64,000 nt of DNA from Streptomyces sp. YS415 (GCF_023544665.1 NZ_JAMJFL010000017.1:62001-126000); one strand, 5' to 3'. Numbered from the stretch's first letter, positions 24,939-33,601 are shown. The notes: a model not told the origin generated them from the letters alone. Numbers and translations are program-made.

Positions 24939-25256
24939 GTGCACGCATACGATGTTTCGCCATCGGCCACGCCGATCTACGACGCGCTCTACGCCGAGTA
25001 CGTCAAGTCCTTCCGGACGCTGCCGGGTGACCGCAGCGGGGAGGAGGAGCTGGGGTTCACCGCCTTCGGGAGCATCCCGCACAGTACGGGCTCGTACGGC
25101 GGACACCGGTCGGGGTCCTTCTCCAGCTCGTACAGCGCCTACAGCGCGGGTGCGCACAGCGCCCGGCAGTCGCAGTGGCAGCGGGTCGGACACATCGGGC
25201 CGCAGGGGACGGGGCTGCAGCCGGCCCTGCAGCCCGTTCCGCGCAGAGGCATCTGA
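24939..25256 (+). CDS. conserved hypothetical protein, 105 aa
   Basis: Starts MHAYDVSPSATPIYDALYAEYVKSFRTLPGDRSGEEELGF in the GTG-initiated frame at 24939 (first residues only are given here in two parts: VHAYDVSPSATPIYDALYAE is the opening motif). The second half is a Ser/Tyr/Gly/His-rich low-complexity tail (SFSSSYSAYSAGAHSARQSQ) ending in PRRGI. No RBS is evident, so the start could be leaderless. A terminator follows. The function is unknown. Confidence 0.6.
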   Translation: MHAYDVSPSATPIYDALYAEYVKSFRTLPGDRSGEEELGFTAFGSIPHSTGSYGGHRSGSFSSSYSAYSAGAHSARQSQWQRVGHIGPQGTGLQPALQPVPRRGI

Positions 25257-25260
25257 ACGA

Positions 25261-25296
25261 CGAAGAGGGCGGTCCCAGCCGGGGCCGCCCTCTTCG
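25261..25296. terminator. bidirectional hairpin terminator
   Basis: A 16-bp stem with one G-T pair (25261-25276 with 25281-25296) and a 4-nt loop lies between the convergent ends at 25256 and 25305. Confidence 0.88.
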
Positions 25297-25304
25297 TCGC
25301 CGTA

Positions 25305-26780
25305 CTACTTCTTCTTGCCGCGCTTCTCGCGGACCCGGACCGAGATGTGGATCGGGGTGCCCGCGAAGCCGAACTCCTCGCGCAGCCGGCGCTCGATGAA
25401 GCGCCGGTAGCCCGCCTCGATGAAGCCGGAGGCGAAGAGCACGAACCGCGGCGGCTTGGTGCCGGCCTGGGTGCCGAAGAGGATGCGCGGCTGCTTGCCG
25501 CCCCGGATCGGGTGCGGGTGGGCGGCGACCAGCTCACCGAGGAAGGCGTTGAGCCGGCCGGTCGGGACCCGGGTCTCCCAGCCCGCGAGAGCCGTCTCGA
25601 TCGCCGGGACCAGCTTCTCCATGTGCCGGCCGGTGCGCGCGGAGACGTTCACCCGCGGCGCCCACACCACCTGGCCGAGCTCGGTCTCGATCTCCCGCTC
25701 CAGGTAGTAGCGGCGCTCCTCGTCGAGGGTGTCCCACTTGTTGAAGGCCAGCACCACCGCGCGTCCGGCCTCGACGGCCATCGTCACGATGCGCTGGTCC
25801 TGCACCGAGATGTTCTCCGAGGCGTCGATCAGGATGACCGCCACCTCGGCCTTCTCGACGGCGGCGGCGGTGCGCAGCGAGGCGTAGTAGTCGGCGCCCT
25901 GCTGCAGGTGGACGCGCTTGCGGATACCGGCCGTGTCGACGAACTTCCAGACAACACCGCCGAGTTCGATCAGCTCGTCGACCGGGTCCCGGGTGGTGCC
26001 CGCGATCTCGTTGACGACGACGCGCTCCTCGCCCGCCACCTTGTTCAGCAGCGAGGACTTGCCGACGTTCGGGCGGCCGATCAGGGCGATGCGGCGGGGG
26101 CCGCCGACCGCGGTGCCGAAGGTCTGCTCCGGGGCGTCCGGCAGCACCTCCAGCACGGCGTCCAGCATGTCGCCGGTGCCGCGGCCGTGCAGCGCCGAGA
26201 CCGGGTGCGGCTCGCCGAGCCCCAGGGCCCACAGGTACGAGGCGTCCGCCTCACCGCTCGGGCCGTCCACCTTGTTCGCGCACAGCACCACGGGCTTGCC
26301 CGCCTTGCGCAGCAGCCGTACGACCGCCTCGTCGGTGTCGGTGGCGCCGACCTTGGCGTCGACGACGAAGACGACCGCGTCGGCGGCCTCGATGGCGTAC
26401 TCGGCCTGCGCGGCGACGGAGGCGTCGATGCCGAGGACGTCCTGCTCCCAGCCGCCGGTGTCGACGACCTTGAAGCGGCGGCCGGCCCATTCGGCCTCGT
26501 AGGTGACCCGGTCACGGGTGACCCCGGGCTTGTCCTCGACGACGGCCTCGCGGCGCCCGATGATGCGGTTGACGAGGGTCGACTTGCCGACATTGGGGCG
26601 GCCGACGACGGCGAGCACGGGCAGCGGGCCGTGGCCCGCCGCCTCGAGGGCACCCTCGACGTCCTCCGGGTCGAAGCCCTCTTCCGCGGCGAGCTCCATG
26701 AACTCCGCGTACTCGGCGTCGCCAAGTGCTCCGTGGTCGTGCGCCTCGCCCGAGCCCTCGGAGGGGATCTGGTCGTTCAT
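25305..26780 (-). CDS. der: GTPase Der (EngA), 491 aa
   Basis: Essential double-GTPase that helps mature the 50S ribosomal subunit. An acidic N-terminal extension (residues 1-50) precedes two G domains, each with its own P-loop (GRPNVGKSTL and GRPNVGKSSL), G3 DTGG / DTAG and G4 NKVD / NKWD. A KH-like C-terminal domain ends in a Lys/Arg run (REKRGKKK). ATG at 26780 is the internal start that leaves a GAGG upstream; earlier starts run into the leader. It is the last gene of the aroH-tyrA-cmk-plsC-der series and ends at a strong terminator. Confidence 0.97.
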   Translation of the reverse strand: MNDQIPSEGSGEAHDHGALGDAEYAEFMELAAEEGFDPEDVEGALEAAGHGPLPVLAVVGRPNVGKSTLVNRIIGRREAVVEDKPGVTRDRVTYEAEWAGRRFKVVDTGGWEQDVLGIDASVAAQAEYAIEAADAVVFVVDAKVGATDTDEAVVRLLRKAGKPVVLCANKVDGPSGEADASYLWALGLGEPHPVSALHGRGTGDMLDAVLEVLPDAPEQTFGTAVGGPRRIALIGRPNVGKSSLLNKVAGEERVVVNEIAGTTRDPVDELIELGGVVWKFVDTAGIRKRVHLQQGADYYASLRTAAAVEKAEVAVILIDASENISVQDQRIVTMAVEAGRAVVLAFNKWDTLDEERRYYLEREIETELGQVVWAPRVNVSARTGRHMEKLVPAIETALAGWETRVPTGRLNAFLGELVAAHPHPIRGGKQPRILFGTQAGTKPPRFVLFASGFIEAGYRRFIERRLREEFGFAGTPIHISVRVREKRGKKK

Positions 26781-26838
26781 GAAGTCCGTACCTCGTTCAG
26801 TGTGGTGATCGGTGGAACCCCCCGTTTCGGGTGATCCA

Positions 26839-27498
26839 CTACTCAAGTGTCGACCGGCGACCGGTGAGCCGCCTGGCGTTTTCCAGGTGCTCGGTCAGCT
26901 GCTTCTGGATGCGCACGGTCGCCTCGTCCAGCGCCGTGCGGGTGCGCCGTCCGCTGCCGTCGCCCGCCTCGAAGGGGTCGCCGAAGACGACGTCGACGCG
27001 GGAGCGCAGCGCGGGCAGCGCCTTTATCAACCGTCCGGGCCGCTCGGTGCTTCCCAGTACGGCGACCGGGACGATCGGCGCGCCGCTGCGCACCGCGAAG
27101 TACGCGAGCCCGGCCCGCAGAGCGGCGAAGTCGCCCTCGCCGCGGGTGCCCTCGGGGAAGATCCCGAGCACGCCGCCGGACGCCAGCACGGCCAGCGCCT
27201 GGGTGATGGCCGTACGGTCGGCGGTCGAGCGGTCCACCTTCAGCTGGCCGACGGCCCGCATGAAGGGATCGAGCGGGCCGACGAACGCTTCCTTCTTGAC
27301 CAGGAAGTGCGACGGCCGGGGCGCCACGCCGATGACCATCGGGCCGTCGATGACGTGCGAATGGTTGACGGCGAGGATCACCGGGCCGGTCGCGGGGACC
27401 TTCCAGGCACCCAGGACCCGCGGCTTCCACAGCCCGTACATCAGGCCTACGCCGATGCGCCGCCCGACCTCCGCACCCCGCTCCGACGGTGGAGTCAC
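26839..27498 (-). CDS. PlsC-like 1-acylglycerol-3-phosphate acyltransferase, 219 aa
   Basis: Membrane-associated acyltransferase that would make phosphatidic acid from lysophosphatidic acid. Motif I is NHSHVID (HX4D), motif II contains KKEAF, motif III is FPEGTR and motif IV VPVAVLG. The GTG start (27498-27496) overlaps the cmk TGA in a GTGA, so translation is coupled. Conserved in this position between cmk and der in actinobacteria. Confidence 0.9.
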   Translation of the reverse strand: MTPPSERGAEVGRRIGVGLMYGLWKPRVLGAWKVPATGPVILAVNHSHVIDGPMVIGVAPRPSHFLVKKEAFVGPLDPFMRAVGQLKVDRSTADRTAITQALAVLASGGVLGIFPEGTRGEGDFAALRAGLAYFAVRSGAPIVPVAVLGSTERPGRLIKALPALRSRVDVVFGDPFEAGDGSGRRTRTALDEATVRIQKQLTEHLENARRLTGRRSTLE

Positions 27499-28181
27499 TT
27501 CCCGGCCCGCTTCTCCTCGACGAGGGTCACCACGCATTCGATGACCTGCGCGAGAGTGAGTTCGGTGGTGTCCACCTCGACCGCGTCGCCGGCCTTGGCC
27601 AGCGGCGAGGTCTTGCGGCTGGAGTCGGCCGCGTCCCGCTTGATCAGGGCCTCGCGGGTGGCGTGCACGTCGGCGCCCTTGAGCTCACCGCTGCGGCGGG
27701 CGGCGCGCGCCTCCGGGGAGGCGGTGAGGAAGATCTTCAGATCGGCGTCGGGCAGCACGGTCGTACCGATGTCCCGGCCCTCGACGACGATGCCGCCCTC
27801 CGCGGACGCCGCGATCGAGCGCTGCAGCTCGGTGATCCGCGCCCGCACCTCGGGCACCGCGCTGACCGCGCTGACCTGGGAGGTGACCTCCTGGGTGCGG
27901 ATCGGGGCGGCGACGTCGATGCCGTCGACGGTGATCGTCGGCTTCTCCGGGTCGGTGCCGGAGACGATGTCGGGCTTCCCGGCGACGGCGGCGACGGCGT
28001 CCGGGTCGTCGATGTCGATGCCGTTGTTCACCATCCACCAGGTGATCGCCCGGTACTGGGCGCCGGTGTCGAGGTAGCTCAGGCCGAGCTTGGCGGCGAC
28101 GGCCTTCGAGGTGCTCGACTTACCCGTGCCGGAGGGGCCGTCGATGGCGACAATCACGGGCTGGGCGGCGCCGTTTTCCAC
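27495..28181 (-). CDS. cmk: cytidylate kinase, 228 aa
   Basis: Phosphorylates CMP and dCMP using ATP. The P-loop is GPSGTGKSS (residues 15-23). YLDTGAQYRAITWW, GRDIGTTVLPDADLKIFLTA and RDAADSSRKTSPLAKAGDA are family hallmarks (nucleotide binding and LID Arg residues). GTG at 28181 with AAGGTGTCC upstream. Its stop overlaps the plsC-like start. Confidence 0.97.
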   Translation of the reverse strand: MENGAAQPVIVAIDGPSGTGKSSTSKAVAAKLGLSYLDTGAQYRAITWWMVNNGIDIDDPDAVAAVAGKPDIVSGTDPEKPTITVDGIDVAAPIRTQEVTSQVSAVSAVPEVRARITELQRSIAASAEGGIVVEGRDIGTTVLPDADLKIFLTASPEARAARRSGELKGADVHATREALIKRDAADSSRKTSPLAKAGDAVEVDTTELTLAQVIECVVTLVEEKRAGK

Positions 28182-28281
28182 GGGAGGACACCTTCCTGGT
28201 GCGGTGCGGAGGGGTGTAGGGGCGCGAGGGTGCCCCGCACAAGGTTACTGGGTGCGGGTCACTCGTCCGGACCCGCGCGCC

Positions 28282-29367
28282 TCACTGGCGGATCGCCCAG
28301 CCCCGCTCCCGCAGCGCCGCCGTCAGCACCGGCACCGCGTTCGGCTCCACCAGCAGCTGGACCAGACCGGCCTGCTGACCCGTCGCGTGCTCGATGCGGA
28401 CGTCCTCGATGTTGACCCCGGCCCGGCCCGCGTCGGCGAAGATCCGGGCCAGCTGACCGGGCTGGTCGTCGATCAGGACCGCCACGACGTCGTACACCCG
28501 CGGCGCGGAACCGTGCTTGCCCGGCACCCGGACCTGCCCGGCGTTGCCCCGGCGCAGGACGTCCTCGATACCGGCCGTGCCCTCGCGGCGCTTGGCCTCG
28601 TCGGAGGACTGGAGCGCCCGCAGCGCCTGCACCGTCTCGTCGAGGTCGGCGGAGACGTCCGCGAGGAGGTCGGCGACCGGCCCCGGGTTAGCGGAGAGGA
28701 TGTCGATCCACATCCGGGGATCGGAGGCCGCGATCCGCGTCACGTCCCGGATGCCCTGGCCGCACAGCCGTACGGCGGCCTCCTCGGCGTTCTCCAGCCG
28801 CGCGGCGACCATGCTGGACACCAGGTGCGGCATGTGGGAGACGAGCGCCACGGCCCGGTCGTGGGCGTCGGCGTCCATGACGACCGGCACGGCCCGGCAG
28901 TGCGAGACCAGCTCCAGGGCGAGGTTCAGGACCTCGGTGTCGGTGTCCCGGGTCGGGGTGAGCACCCAGGGGCGGCCCTCGAACAGGTCGCCGGAGGCGG
29001 CCAGCGGGCCGGACTTCTCACGGCCCGACATGGGGTGGGTGCCGATGTACGCCGACAGGTCGAGCCCCAGTGCCTGCAGCTCCCGCCGCGGACCGCCCTT
29101 GACGCTCGCCACGTCCAGGTAGCCCCGGGCCACCCCGCGCCGCATGGCGTCGGCCAGCACCCCGGCCACATGGGCGGGCGGCGCGGCGACGATCGCGAGG
29201 TCCACCGGGCCCTGGGGCGCCTCGTCCGTACCGGCGCCGAGTGCGGCGGCCGTGCGGGCCTGCTCGGGGTCGTGGTCGGCGAGGTGGACGACGACGCCGC
29301 GGCTCACCAGGGCGAGCGCGGCGGACGTGCCGATGAGGCCGGTGCCGATGACGAGTGCGGTTCTCAC
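28282..29367 (-). CDS. tyrA: prephenate dehydrogenase with ACT domain, 361 aa
   Basis: Oxidatively decarboxylates prephenate to 4-hydroxyphenylpyruvate for tyrosine. Rossmann fold ALVIGTGLIGTSAAL at the N-terminus, catalytic region GTHPMSGREKSGP (His and Ser) and HMPHLVSSMVA. The last 75 residues form an ACT domain (VAVLIDDQPGQLARIFADAG), probably for feedback by tyrosine. The GTG start overlaps the aroH TGA (GTGA). It pairs with chorismate mutase directly upstream, giving consecutive steps. Confidence 0.95.
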   Translation of the reverse strand: MRTALVIGTGLIGTSAALALVSRGVVVHLADHDPEQARTAAALGAGTDEAPQGPVDLAIVAAPPAHVAGVLADAMRRGVARGYLDVASVKGGPRRELQALGLDLSAYIGTHPMSGREKSGPLAASGDLFEGRPWVLTPTRDTDTEVLNLALELVSHCRAVPVVMDADAHDRAVALVSHMPHLVSSMVAARLENAEEAAVRLCGQGIRDVTRIAASDPRMWIDILSANPGPVADLLADVSADLDETVQALRALQSSDEAKRREGTAGIEDVLRRGNAGQVRVPGKHGSAPRVYDVVAVLIDDQPGQLARIFADAGRAGVNIEDVRIEHATGQQAGLVQLLVEPNAVPVLTAALRERGWAIRQ

Positions 29368-29726
29368 TGGGCGATGTCCTTGCGCAGGGCGGCGGCGGCG
29401 CCGAGGTAGACGTGGGCGACCTCGGAGCGGGGCAGGTCGGACTCGACGTGGGCGAGGACGCGGACCACTCGGGGCATGGCACCCGCGATGTCCAGCTCCT
29501 GCGCGCAGATCAGCGGCACGTCGACGATGCCGAGCTTGCGGGCGGCGGCCGCGGGGAAGTCGCTGTGCAGGTCGGGGGTGGCCGTGAACCAGATGCTGAT
29601 CAGGTCGTCCCTGGTCAGGCCGTTGCGATCGAGGACGGCGGTGAGCAGGGCTCCGACCCGCTCGTCCATGTGGCCGGCCTCGTCCACGTCGAGTTGGACG
29701 GCGCCCCGGACCGCTCGTACCGCCAC
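29364..29726 (-). CDS. aroH: chorismate mutase, AroH class, 120 aa
   Basis: Converts chorismate to prephenate. The length and motifs fit the trimeric AroH fold, not the AroQ helical fold: VRAVRGAVQLDVDEAGHM, ISIWFTATPDLHSDFPAAAAR, VPLICAQELDI and VLAHVES. GTG at 29726 with AAGGGAG upstream. It feeds prephenate to tyrA, whose start overlaps its stop. Confidence 0.95.
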   Translation of the reverse strand: MAVRAVRGAVQLDVDEAGHMDERVGALLTAVLDRNGLTRDDLISIWFTATPDLHSDFPAAAARKLGIVDVPLICAQELDIAGAMPRVVRVLAHVESDLPRSEVAHVYLGAAAALRKDIAQ

Positions 29727-29958
29727 GGCTTGGCTCCCTTGCTGCTGTTCGGATCGGCTTTGTGCGCATCCAGCCTAGTCAGCGCCGACCGGGCCGGTGC
29801 GCGACGCCCGCCCGCTGAGATGAGTGCGGGGCCCGCCGGGATTGCGCGCTTCTGTAGCGTTTCCTCCCGGGTTGCTTCGTCTTCGGTGTTTTCAGTGCCA
29901 AGATGCTGGTCCGACCGGCCTCCGCCCCTTGGTTCCGCCCCACACTCGGAGTGACGAC

Positions 29959-30390
29959 ATGACCATCCGTCCGAACCGGCGCACCGTCCTTCTCGCCACC
30001 GGCGCGGCGGCACTCGTCGTGGGCTGCGGCGACTCGGGCGACGACGACAGCGGCTCCACCACCGCCGAGACCTCCGAGACGTCGGGCGCGCCCGAGGCCG
30101 GCGGCGAGGAGCTGACGACGACGGACGCCGTCCCGGTGGGCGGGGGCAAGATCTTCAAGGACGAGGAGGTCGTGGTGGTGCAGCCGGAGGAGGGCGAGTT
30201 CAAGGCCTTCTCCGCCATCTGCACCCATCAGCGGTGCACGGTCGCCAGTGTCTCGGACGGCACGATCAACTGCCCCTGTCACGGCAGCAGGTTCAGCATC
30301 ACGGACGGCGCGGTGGCCAACCCGCCGGCGACCCGGCCGCTGCCGGAGAAGAAGCTCACGGTGGAGGGAAATTCCATCCGCCTCGCGTGA
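29959..30390 (+). CDS. Rieske (2Fe-2S) lipoprotein, 143 aa
   Basis: Small exported iron-sulfur protein. MTIRPNRRTVLLATGAAALV looks like a Tat-type signal with lipobox VVGC (Cys about residue 20). An acidic Ser/Thr linker follows, then the Rieske domain with both cluster motifs, CTHQRC and CPCHGS, carrying the two Cys and two His ligands. It resembles the many stand-alone 'Rieske (2Fe-2S) protein' lipoproteins of Streptomyces rather than QcrA. GGAG lies 8 bases upstream. The redox partner is unknown. Confidence 0.92.
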   Translation: MTIRPNRRTVLLATGAAALVVGCGDSGDDDSGSTTAETSETSGAPEAGGEELTTTDAVPVGGGKIFKDEEVVVVQPEEGEFKAFSAICTHQRCTVASVSDGTINCPCHGSRFSITDGAVANPPATRPLPEKKLTVEGNSIRLA

Positions 30391-30412
30391 GGCGCCGCGT
30401 ACGCTCCGGGCC

Positions 30413-31156
30413 ATGCACCCCGAGGCCCTGGTCCGCGACCACACGATCTACGCCTGCGTGATGGGTTCGCGCGCCTTCGGCCTCGCGACGGACGGCAGCG
30501 ACACCGACCGGCGGGGCGTCTTCCTCGCCCCCACTCCCCTGTTCTGGCGCTTCGACAAGCCGCCGACGCACGTCGAGGGGCCCGGCGAGGAGCAGTTCAG
30601 CTGGGAGCTGGAGCGCTTCTGCGAGCTGGCCCTGCGCGCGAACCCCAACATCCTGGAGTGCCTGCACTCCCCGCTCGTGGAGCATGCCGACGACACCGGC
30701 CGCGAGCTGCTGGGCCTGCGCGCGGCGTTCCTGTCCCGCCAGGCCCACACCACCTTCGCGCGGTATGCCGTCGGCCAGCGCAAGAAGCTGGAGGGGGACG
30801 TCCGCAACCACGGCGCCCCGCGCTGGAAGCACGCGATGCACCTGCTGCGCCTGCTGATGAGCGCCCGCGACCTGCTGCGCACCGGTGACCTGCGGATCGA
30901 CGTCGGCGACCAGCGCGAACCGCTGCTCGCGGTCAAGCGCGGCGAGCTCTCCTGGCCGGAGGTGGAGTCGTGGATGACCCGGCTGGCGGAGGAGGCGGAG
31001 GCCGCCGCCCGGCGCAGCCCGCTGCCCGCCGAGCCGGACCGGCGGCGCGTGGAGGACTTCCTCGTACGTGTCCGCCGTGCCTCAGCGCTCCAGCCGGATC
31101 CGTACGACGAGGTCGTGCAGGGCGTCGTGGACGGTCGCCGCCTCGGGCAGGGCTGA
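30413..31156 (+). CDS. RlaP-type nucleotidyltransferase, 247 aa
   Basis: DNA polymerase beta-superfamily nucleotidyltransferase of the RNA-ligase-associated (RlaP, PF10127-like) group. Catalytic pattern MGSRAFGLATDGSDTDRRGV gives GS-x(9)-D-x-D with two metal-binding aspartates. Downstream RYAVGQRKKLEGDVRNHGAPRWKHAMHLLRLL is the family's helical region. Start at ATG 30413, 22 bases after the Rieske stop. Its 3' end overlaps the convergent paralogue at 31082 by 75 bases. RlaP proteins were proposed to act in RNA end modification or repair; the substrate is not established. Confidence 0.85.
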   Translation: MHPEALVRDHTIYACVMGSRAFGLATDGSDTDRRGVFLAPTPLFWRFDKPPTHVEGPGEEQFSWELERFCELALRANPNILECLHSPLVEHADDTGRELLGLRAAFLSRQAHTTFARYAVGQRKKLEGDVRNHGAPRWKHAMHLLRLLMSARDLLRTGDLRIDVGDQREPLLAVKRGELSWPEVESWMTRLAEEAEAAARRSPLPAEPDRRRVEDFLVRVRRASALQPDPYDEVVQGVVDGRRLGQG

Positions 31157-31834
31157 GCCGGCCTGCGCCTCGTCCAGCAGGGCGTGCAGCCGCTCCACGT
31201 CGGCCGCCACGCGCGCGTGCTCCACTTCGGCCGGCCCGTGTTCCCGCTCCGCCTTGGCCGCGATCAGCTCGGGCAGGTAGCCGGGCGCCTCGCGCACCTC
31301 GCCGAGCAGTGTGGGCAGATGGGCCTGCACCTCACCGGTGCGCATCAGGTGGATACCGGTGAGCAGGACCCGGAAGGTGTACAGCAGCGGCTTGAGCTCC
31401 TCGGTCTTCGAGTGCAGCCGCCACTGGGTGTTCGCGAAGCCCCGGTAGTGGTGGGCGTGGTGGCGGGTGACGACGCCGGGGGCGAGCGCGACCAGCTCGC
31501 GGTGCGCGTCGGTGGTGTGCACGACGAGCGGGGAGAGCAGCTGTTCCAGGACATAGCCGTTGCGGCGGAGCATCAGCCGGACGAACTTGCGCAGGTCATG
31601 GGTGACCAGGTCCATCTCCACACCGTCCCGGTCCCACATCCTGGACCGGGTCTCGTGGGGCTCGCGCAGCCCGAGCAGTTCGGCGGCGGACAGCAGGTGC
31701 ACCCCGCGCAGGTCCACGTCCGAGTCGCGGGACGGGAAGCCGTACAGATGGGCGCCGGAGACGGTCGCGAAGAGCACCGGGTCGGGCTGCTCGGCGACGA
31801 CGGGCGCGAGGTCGATGTCCAGGGCGTCGATCAT
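31082..31834 (-). CDS. RlaP-type nucleotidyltransferase, 250 aa
   Basis: Second member of the same group, facing the first. Catalytic pattern VSGAHLYGFPSRDSDVDLRG. The helical part reads HHYRGFANTQWRLHSKTEELKPLLYTFRVLLTG. ATG at 31834 lies 4 bases from the stop of the ADP-ribosylglycohydrolase gene, so it is the third gene of a NUDIX-ADPRG-RlaP operon. Tail-to-tail overlap with its paralogue is 75 bases. Confidence 0.85.
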   Translation of the reverse strand: MIDALDIDLAPVVAEQPDPVLFATVSGAHLYGFPSRDSDVDLRGVHLLSAAELLGLREPHETRSRMWDRDGVEMDLVTHDLRKFVRLMLRRNGYVLEQLLSPLVVHTTDAHRELVALAPGVVTRHHAHHYRGFANTQWRLHSKTEELKPLLYTFRVLLTGIHLMRTGEVQAHLPTLLGEVREAPGYLPELIAAKAEREHGPAEVEHARVAADVERLHALLDEAQAGSALPEAATVHDALHDLVVRIRLER

Positions 31835-31837
31835 CCG

Positions 31838-32842
31838 CTAAGCGTCCCAGAGGGCGCCGAGAGCGAGCAGTTCGCCCCGGTACTCGATCCGGTCCGCCCA
31901 CGCGCGGGGCCACGCTTCGGCCCCGAGGTACGCCCCCGCGAAGGCGCCCGTCAGGCAGGCGATGGAGTCCGAGTCGCCGGAGGAACAGGCGGCGCGCCGC
32001 AGGGCCGTCACCGGTTCGTCGACGAACAGCAGGAAGCACAGCAGCCCGGTCGCCAGCGCCTCCTCGGCCACCCATCCGGCGCCGGTGGCCAGGCAGGGGT
32101 CGGTCTCGGCCGACCCCGCGCGCACGGCCCCCTGCAGCCGCTCCAGGATCTCCAGGCACTCGTCCCACCCGCGCGCGATGAAGTGCTCGGGTGTCGGGTC
32201 CTGGCTGCGGGTCCACAGGTCGCCGAGCCAGGTGTGGTGGTAGCGGGAGCGGTTCTCGTAGGCGTACGACCGCAGCAGGCCGACCAGTCCGGTCGGCTCG
32301 GCGCCCTGCGCGAGCAGCCGTACGGCGTGCGCGGTGAGGTCGGAGGCGGCGAGCGCCGTGGGGTGGCCGTGGGTGAGCGCGGACTGCAACTGGGCGGCGC
32401 CCGCGCGCTGTTCGTCGCTCAGCCCGGGGGCGAGGCCGATCGGCGCGACGCGCATGTTGGCGCCGCAGCCCTTGGAGTCGATCTGGCTGGCGTTCTGCCA
32501 GGACCCGACGCTCTCCAGCAGCTCGCAGGCCCTGAGGCAGGTGGTGCCCGGGGCCCGGTTGTTCTCCGGGGAGCGGTTCCAGGCCACGAACTCCTGCCGT
32601 ACCGGCTCGGCCATCGACAGCGGCCCGAGCACCCCCCGTTCCATCGCCGCCCGCAGCCCCCTCCCCAGCGCCAGCGTCATCTGGGTGTCGTCGCTGACGA
32701 ACGCCCGCTCCGGCAGCTCCATCTCCCGCCACGGCCCGCACTTGGCGAGGATCGACGGCACGTCGTTGAACTCGGTCGGGAAGCCCAGCGCGTCCCCGAG
32801 GGCGAGGCCCAGCAGAGATCCAGTGGCGGCACGCTTCGTCAT
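31838..32842 (-). CDS. ADP-ribosylglycohydrolase family protein, 334 aa
   Basis: DraG/ARH-type hydrolase that removes ADP-ribose from protein or nucleic-acid substrates. Metal-binding motifs are intact: ALGDALGFPTEF, SDDTQMTLALGRGL and SGDSDSIACLTGAFAGAYLG. ATG (32842) overlaps the NUDIX TGA in ATGA. Length is typical. The operon neighbours (NUDIX regulator, RlaP transferase) all act on nucleotides, so a joint role in ADP-ribose or NAD-linked modification is inferred. Confidence 0.92.
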   Translation of the reverse strand: MTKRAATGSLLGLALGDALGFPTEFNDVPSILAKCGPWREMELPERAFVSDDTQMTLALGRGLRAAMERGVLGPLSMAEPVRQEFVAWNRSPENNRAPGTTCLRACELLESVGSWQNASQIDSKGCGANMRVAPIGLAPGLSDEQRAGAAQLQSALTHGHPTALAASDLTAHAVRLLAQGAEPTGLVGLLRSYAYENRSRYHHTWLGDLWTRSQDPTPEHFIARGWDECLEILERLQGAVRAGSAETDPCLATGAGWVAEEALATGLLCFLLFVDEPVTALRRAACSSGDSDSIACLTGAFAGAYLGAEAWPRAWADRIEYRGELLALGALWDA

Positions 32843-33555
32843 GCGGAGTGTCCTTCCGGGGTGGGCCGGAGCAGCGGTGGGTGGAGGGCGGTGGCAGCAC
32901 CCGGGCGGTACAGCGCGGCCGGCTTGCCACGGCCGCCGGTGAGGCGGGAGGCACCGGGGACGGGCTCGACGAAACCCGGCGTGGCGAGCACCTTGCGCCG
33001 GAAGTTCGGCCGGTCCAGGCCCGTGCCCCACACGGCCTCGTAGACCTGCTGGAGCTCGCCGAGGGTGAACTCGGGCGGGCAGAAGGCGGTGGCCAGGCAG
33101 GTGTACTCCAGCTTGGCGCCGACGCGTTCACGGGCGTCGGCCAGGATCCGGTCGTGGTCGAAGGCGAGCGCCCCGGCCTCGTCGTACGGCGTCCAGCGGG
33201 CCCGGGCCGCGTCGCTGCCGCCGTGCACCTCGGGCGCGTCGGGCAGCAGGGCTGCGAAGGCGACCGAGACGACCCGCATCCGGGGGTCGCGGTCCGGCTC
33301 GCTGTAGGTCCGCAGCTGTTCCAGGTGCAGCCCGGACACGTCGGACAGGCCGGTCTCCTCGGCGAGTTCGCGGCGGGCCGCCGTCTCCGCGGACTCGTCC
33401 GGCTGCAGGAAGCCGCCGGGCAGCGCCCAGCTCCCGGCGTACGGCTCCTGGCCGCGCTCGACGAGCAACACATGCAGGGCGCCGGCCCGGAGCGTGAGGA
33501 CGGCCAGGTCGACGGTGACGGCGAAAGGTTCGTAGGCGTGCTTGTCGTACTCCAC
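32839..33555 (-). CDS. NUDIX-domain protein with NrtR-like winged helix, 238 aa
   Basis: Residues about 10-140 are a NUDIX domain with a complete box (GGFLQPDESAETAARRELAE continuing ETGL). The C-terminal part (EYTCLATAFCPPEFTLGELQQVYEAVWG, then LDRPNFRRKVL) matches the NrtR winged-helix region, in which an ADP-ribose-binding NUDIX domain controls DNA binding. The GTG start at 33555 lies in one arm of the large inverted repeat, with AAAGGAGG five bases upstream. First gene of the operon; autoregulation is expected. The catalytic residues are intact, unlike some NrtR regulators, so it may also hydrolyse a substrate. Confidence 0.88.
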   Translation of the reverse strand: MEYDKHAYEPFAVTVDLAVLTLRAGALHVLLVERGQEPYAGSWALPGGFLQPDESAETAARRELAEETGLSDVSGLHLEQLRTYSEPDRDPRMRVVSVAFAALLPDAPEVHGGSDAARARWTPYDEAGALAFDHDRILADARERVGAKLEYTCLATAFCPPEFTLGELQQVYEAVWGTGLDRPNFRRKVLATPGFVEPVPGASRLTGGRGKPAALYRPGAATALHPPLLRPTPEGHSA

Positions 33556-33601
33556 GTCCGCCTCCTTTATAGTCAGTACGACTATAAAGGAGGCGGACGT
33601 G
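33553..33601. promoter_or_regulatory. 22-bp-arm inverted repeat, candidate NrtR-type operator
   Basis: Left arm 33553-33574 and right arm 33580-33601 are perfect inverse complements around the 5-nt spacer AGTAC. The core TTTATAGTC...GACTATAAA resembles operators of dimeric regulators. The repeat includes the SD and GTG of the NUDIX gene and a mirror-image SD plus GTG on the other strand, where GTG GGA TGA gives only a two-codon frame. Confidence 0.85.

Noticed and set aside
28250..28280. Terminator between tyrA and cmk
   Set aside because: Stem of only seven pairs with a 9-nt loop; too weak to claim, and the genes may be one transcript.
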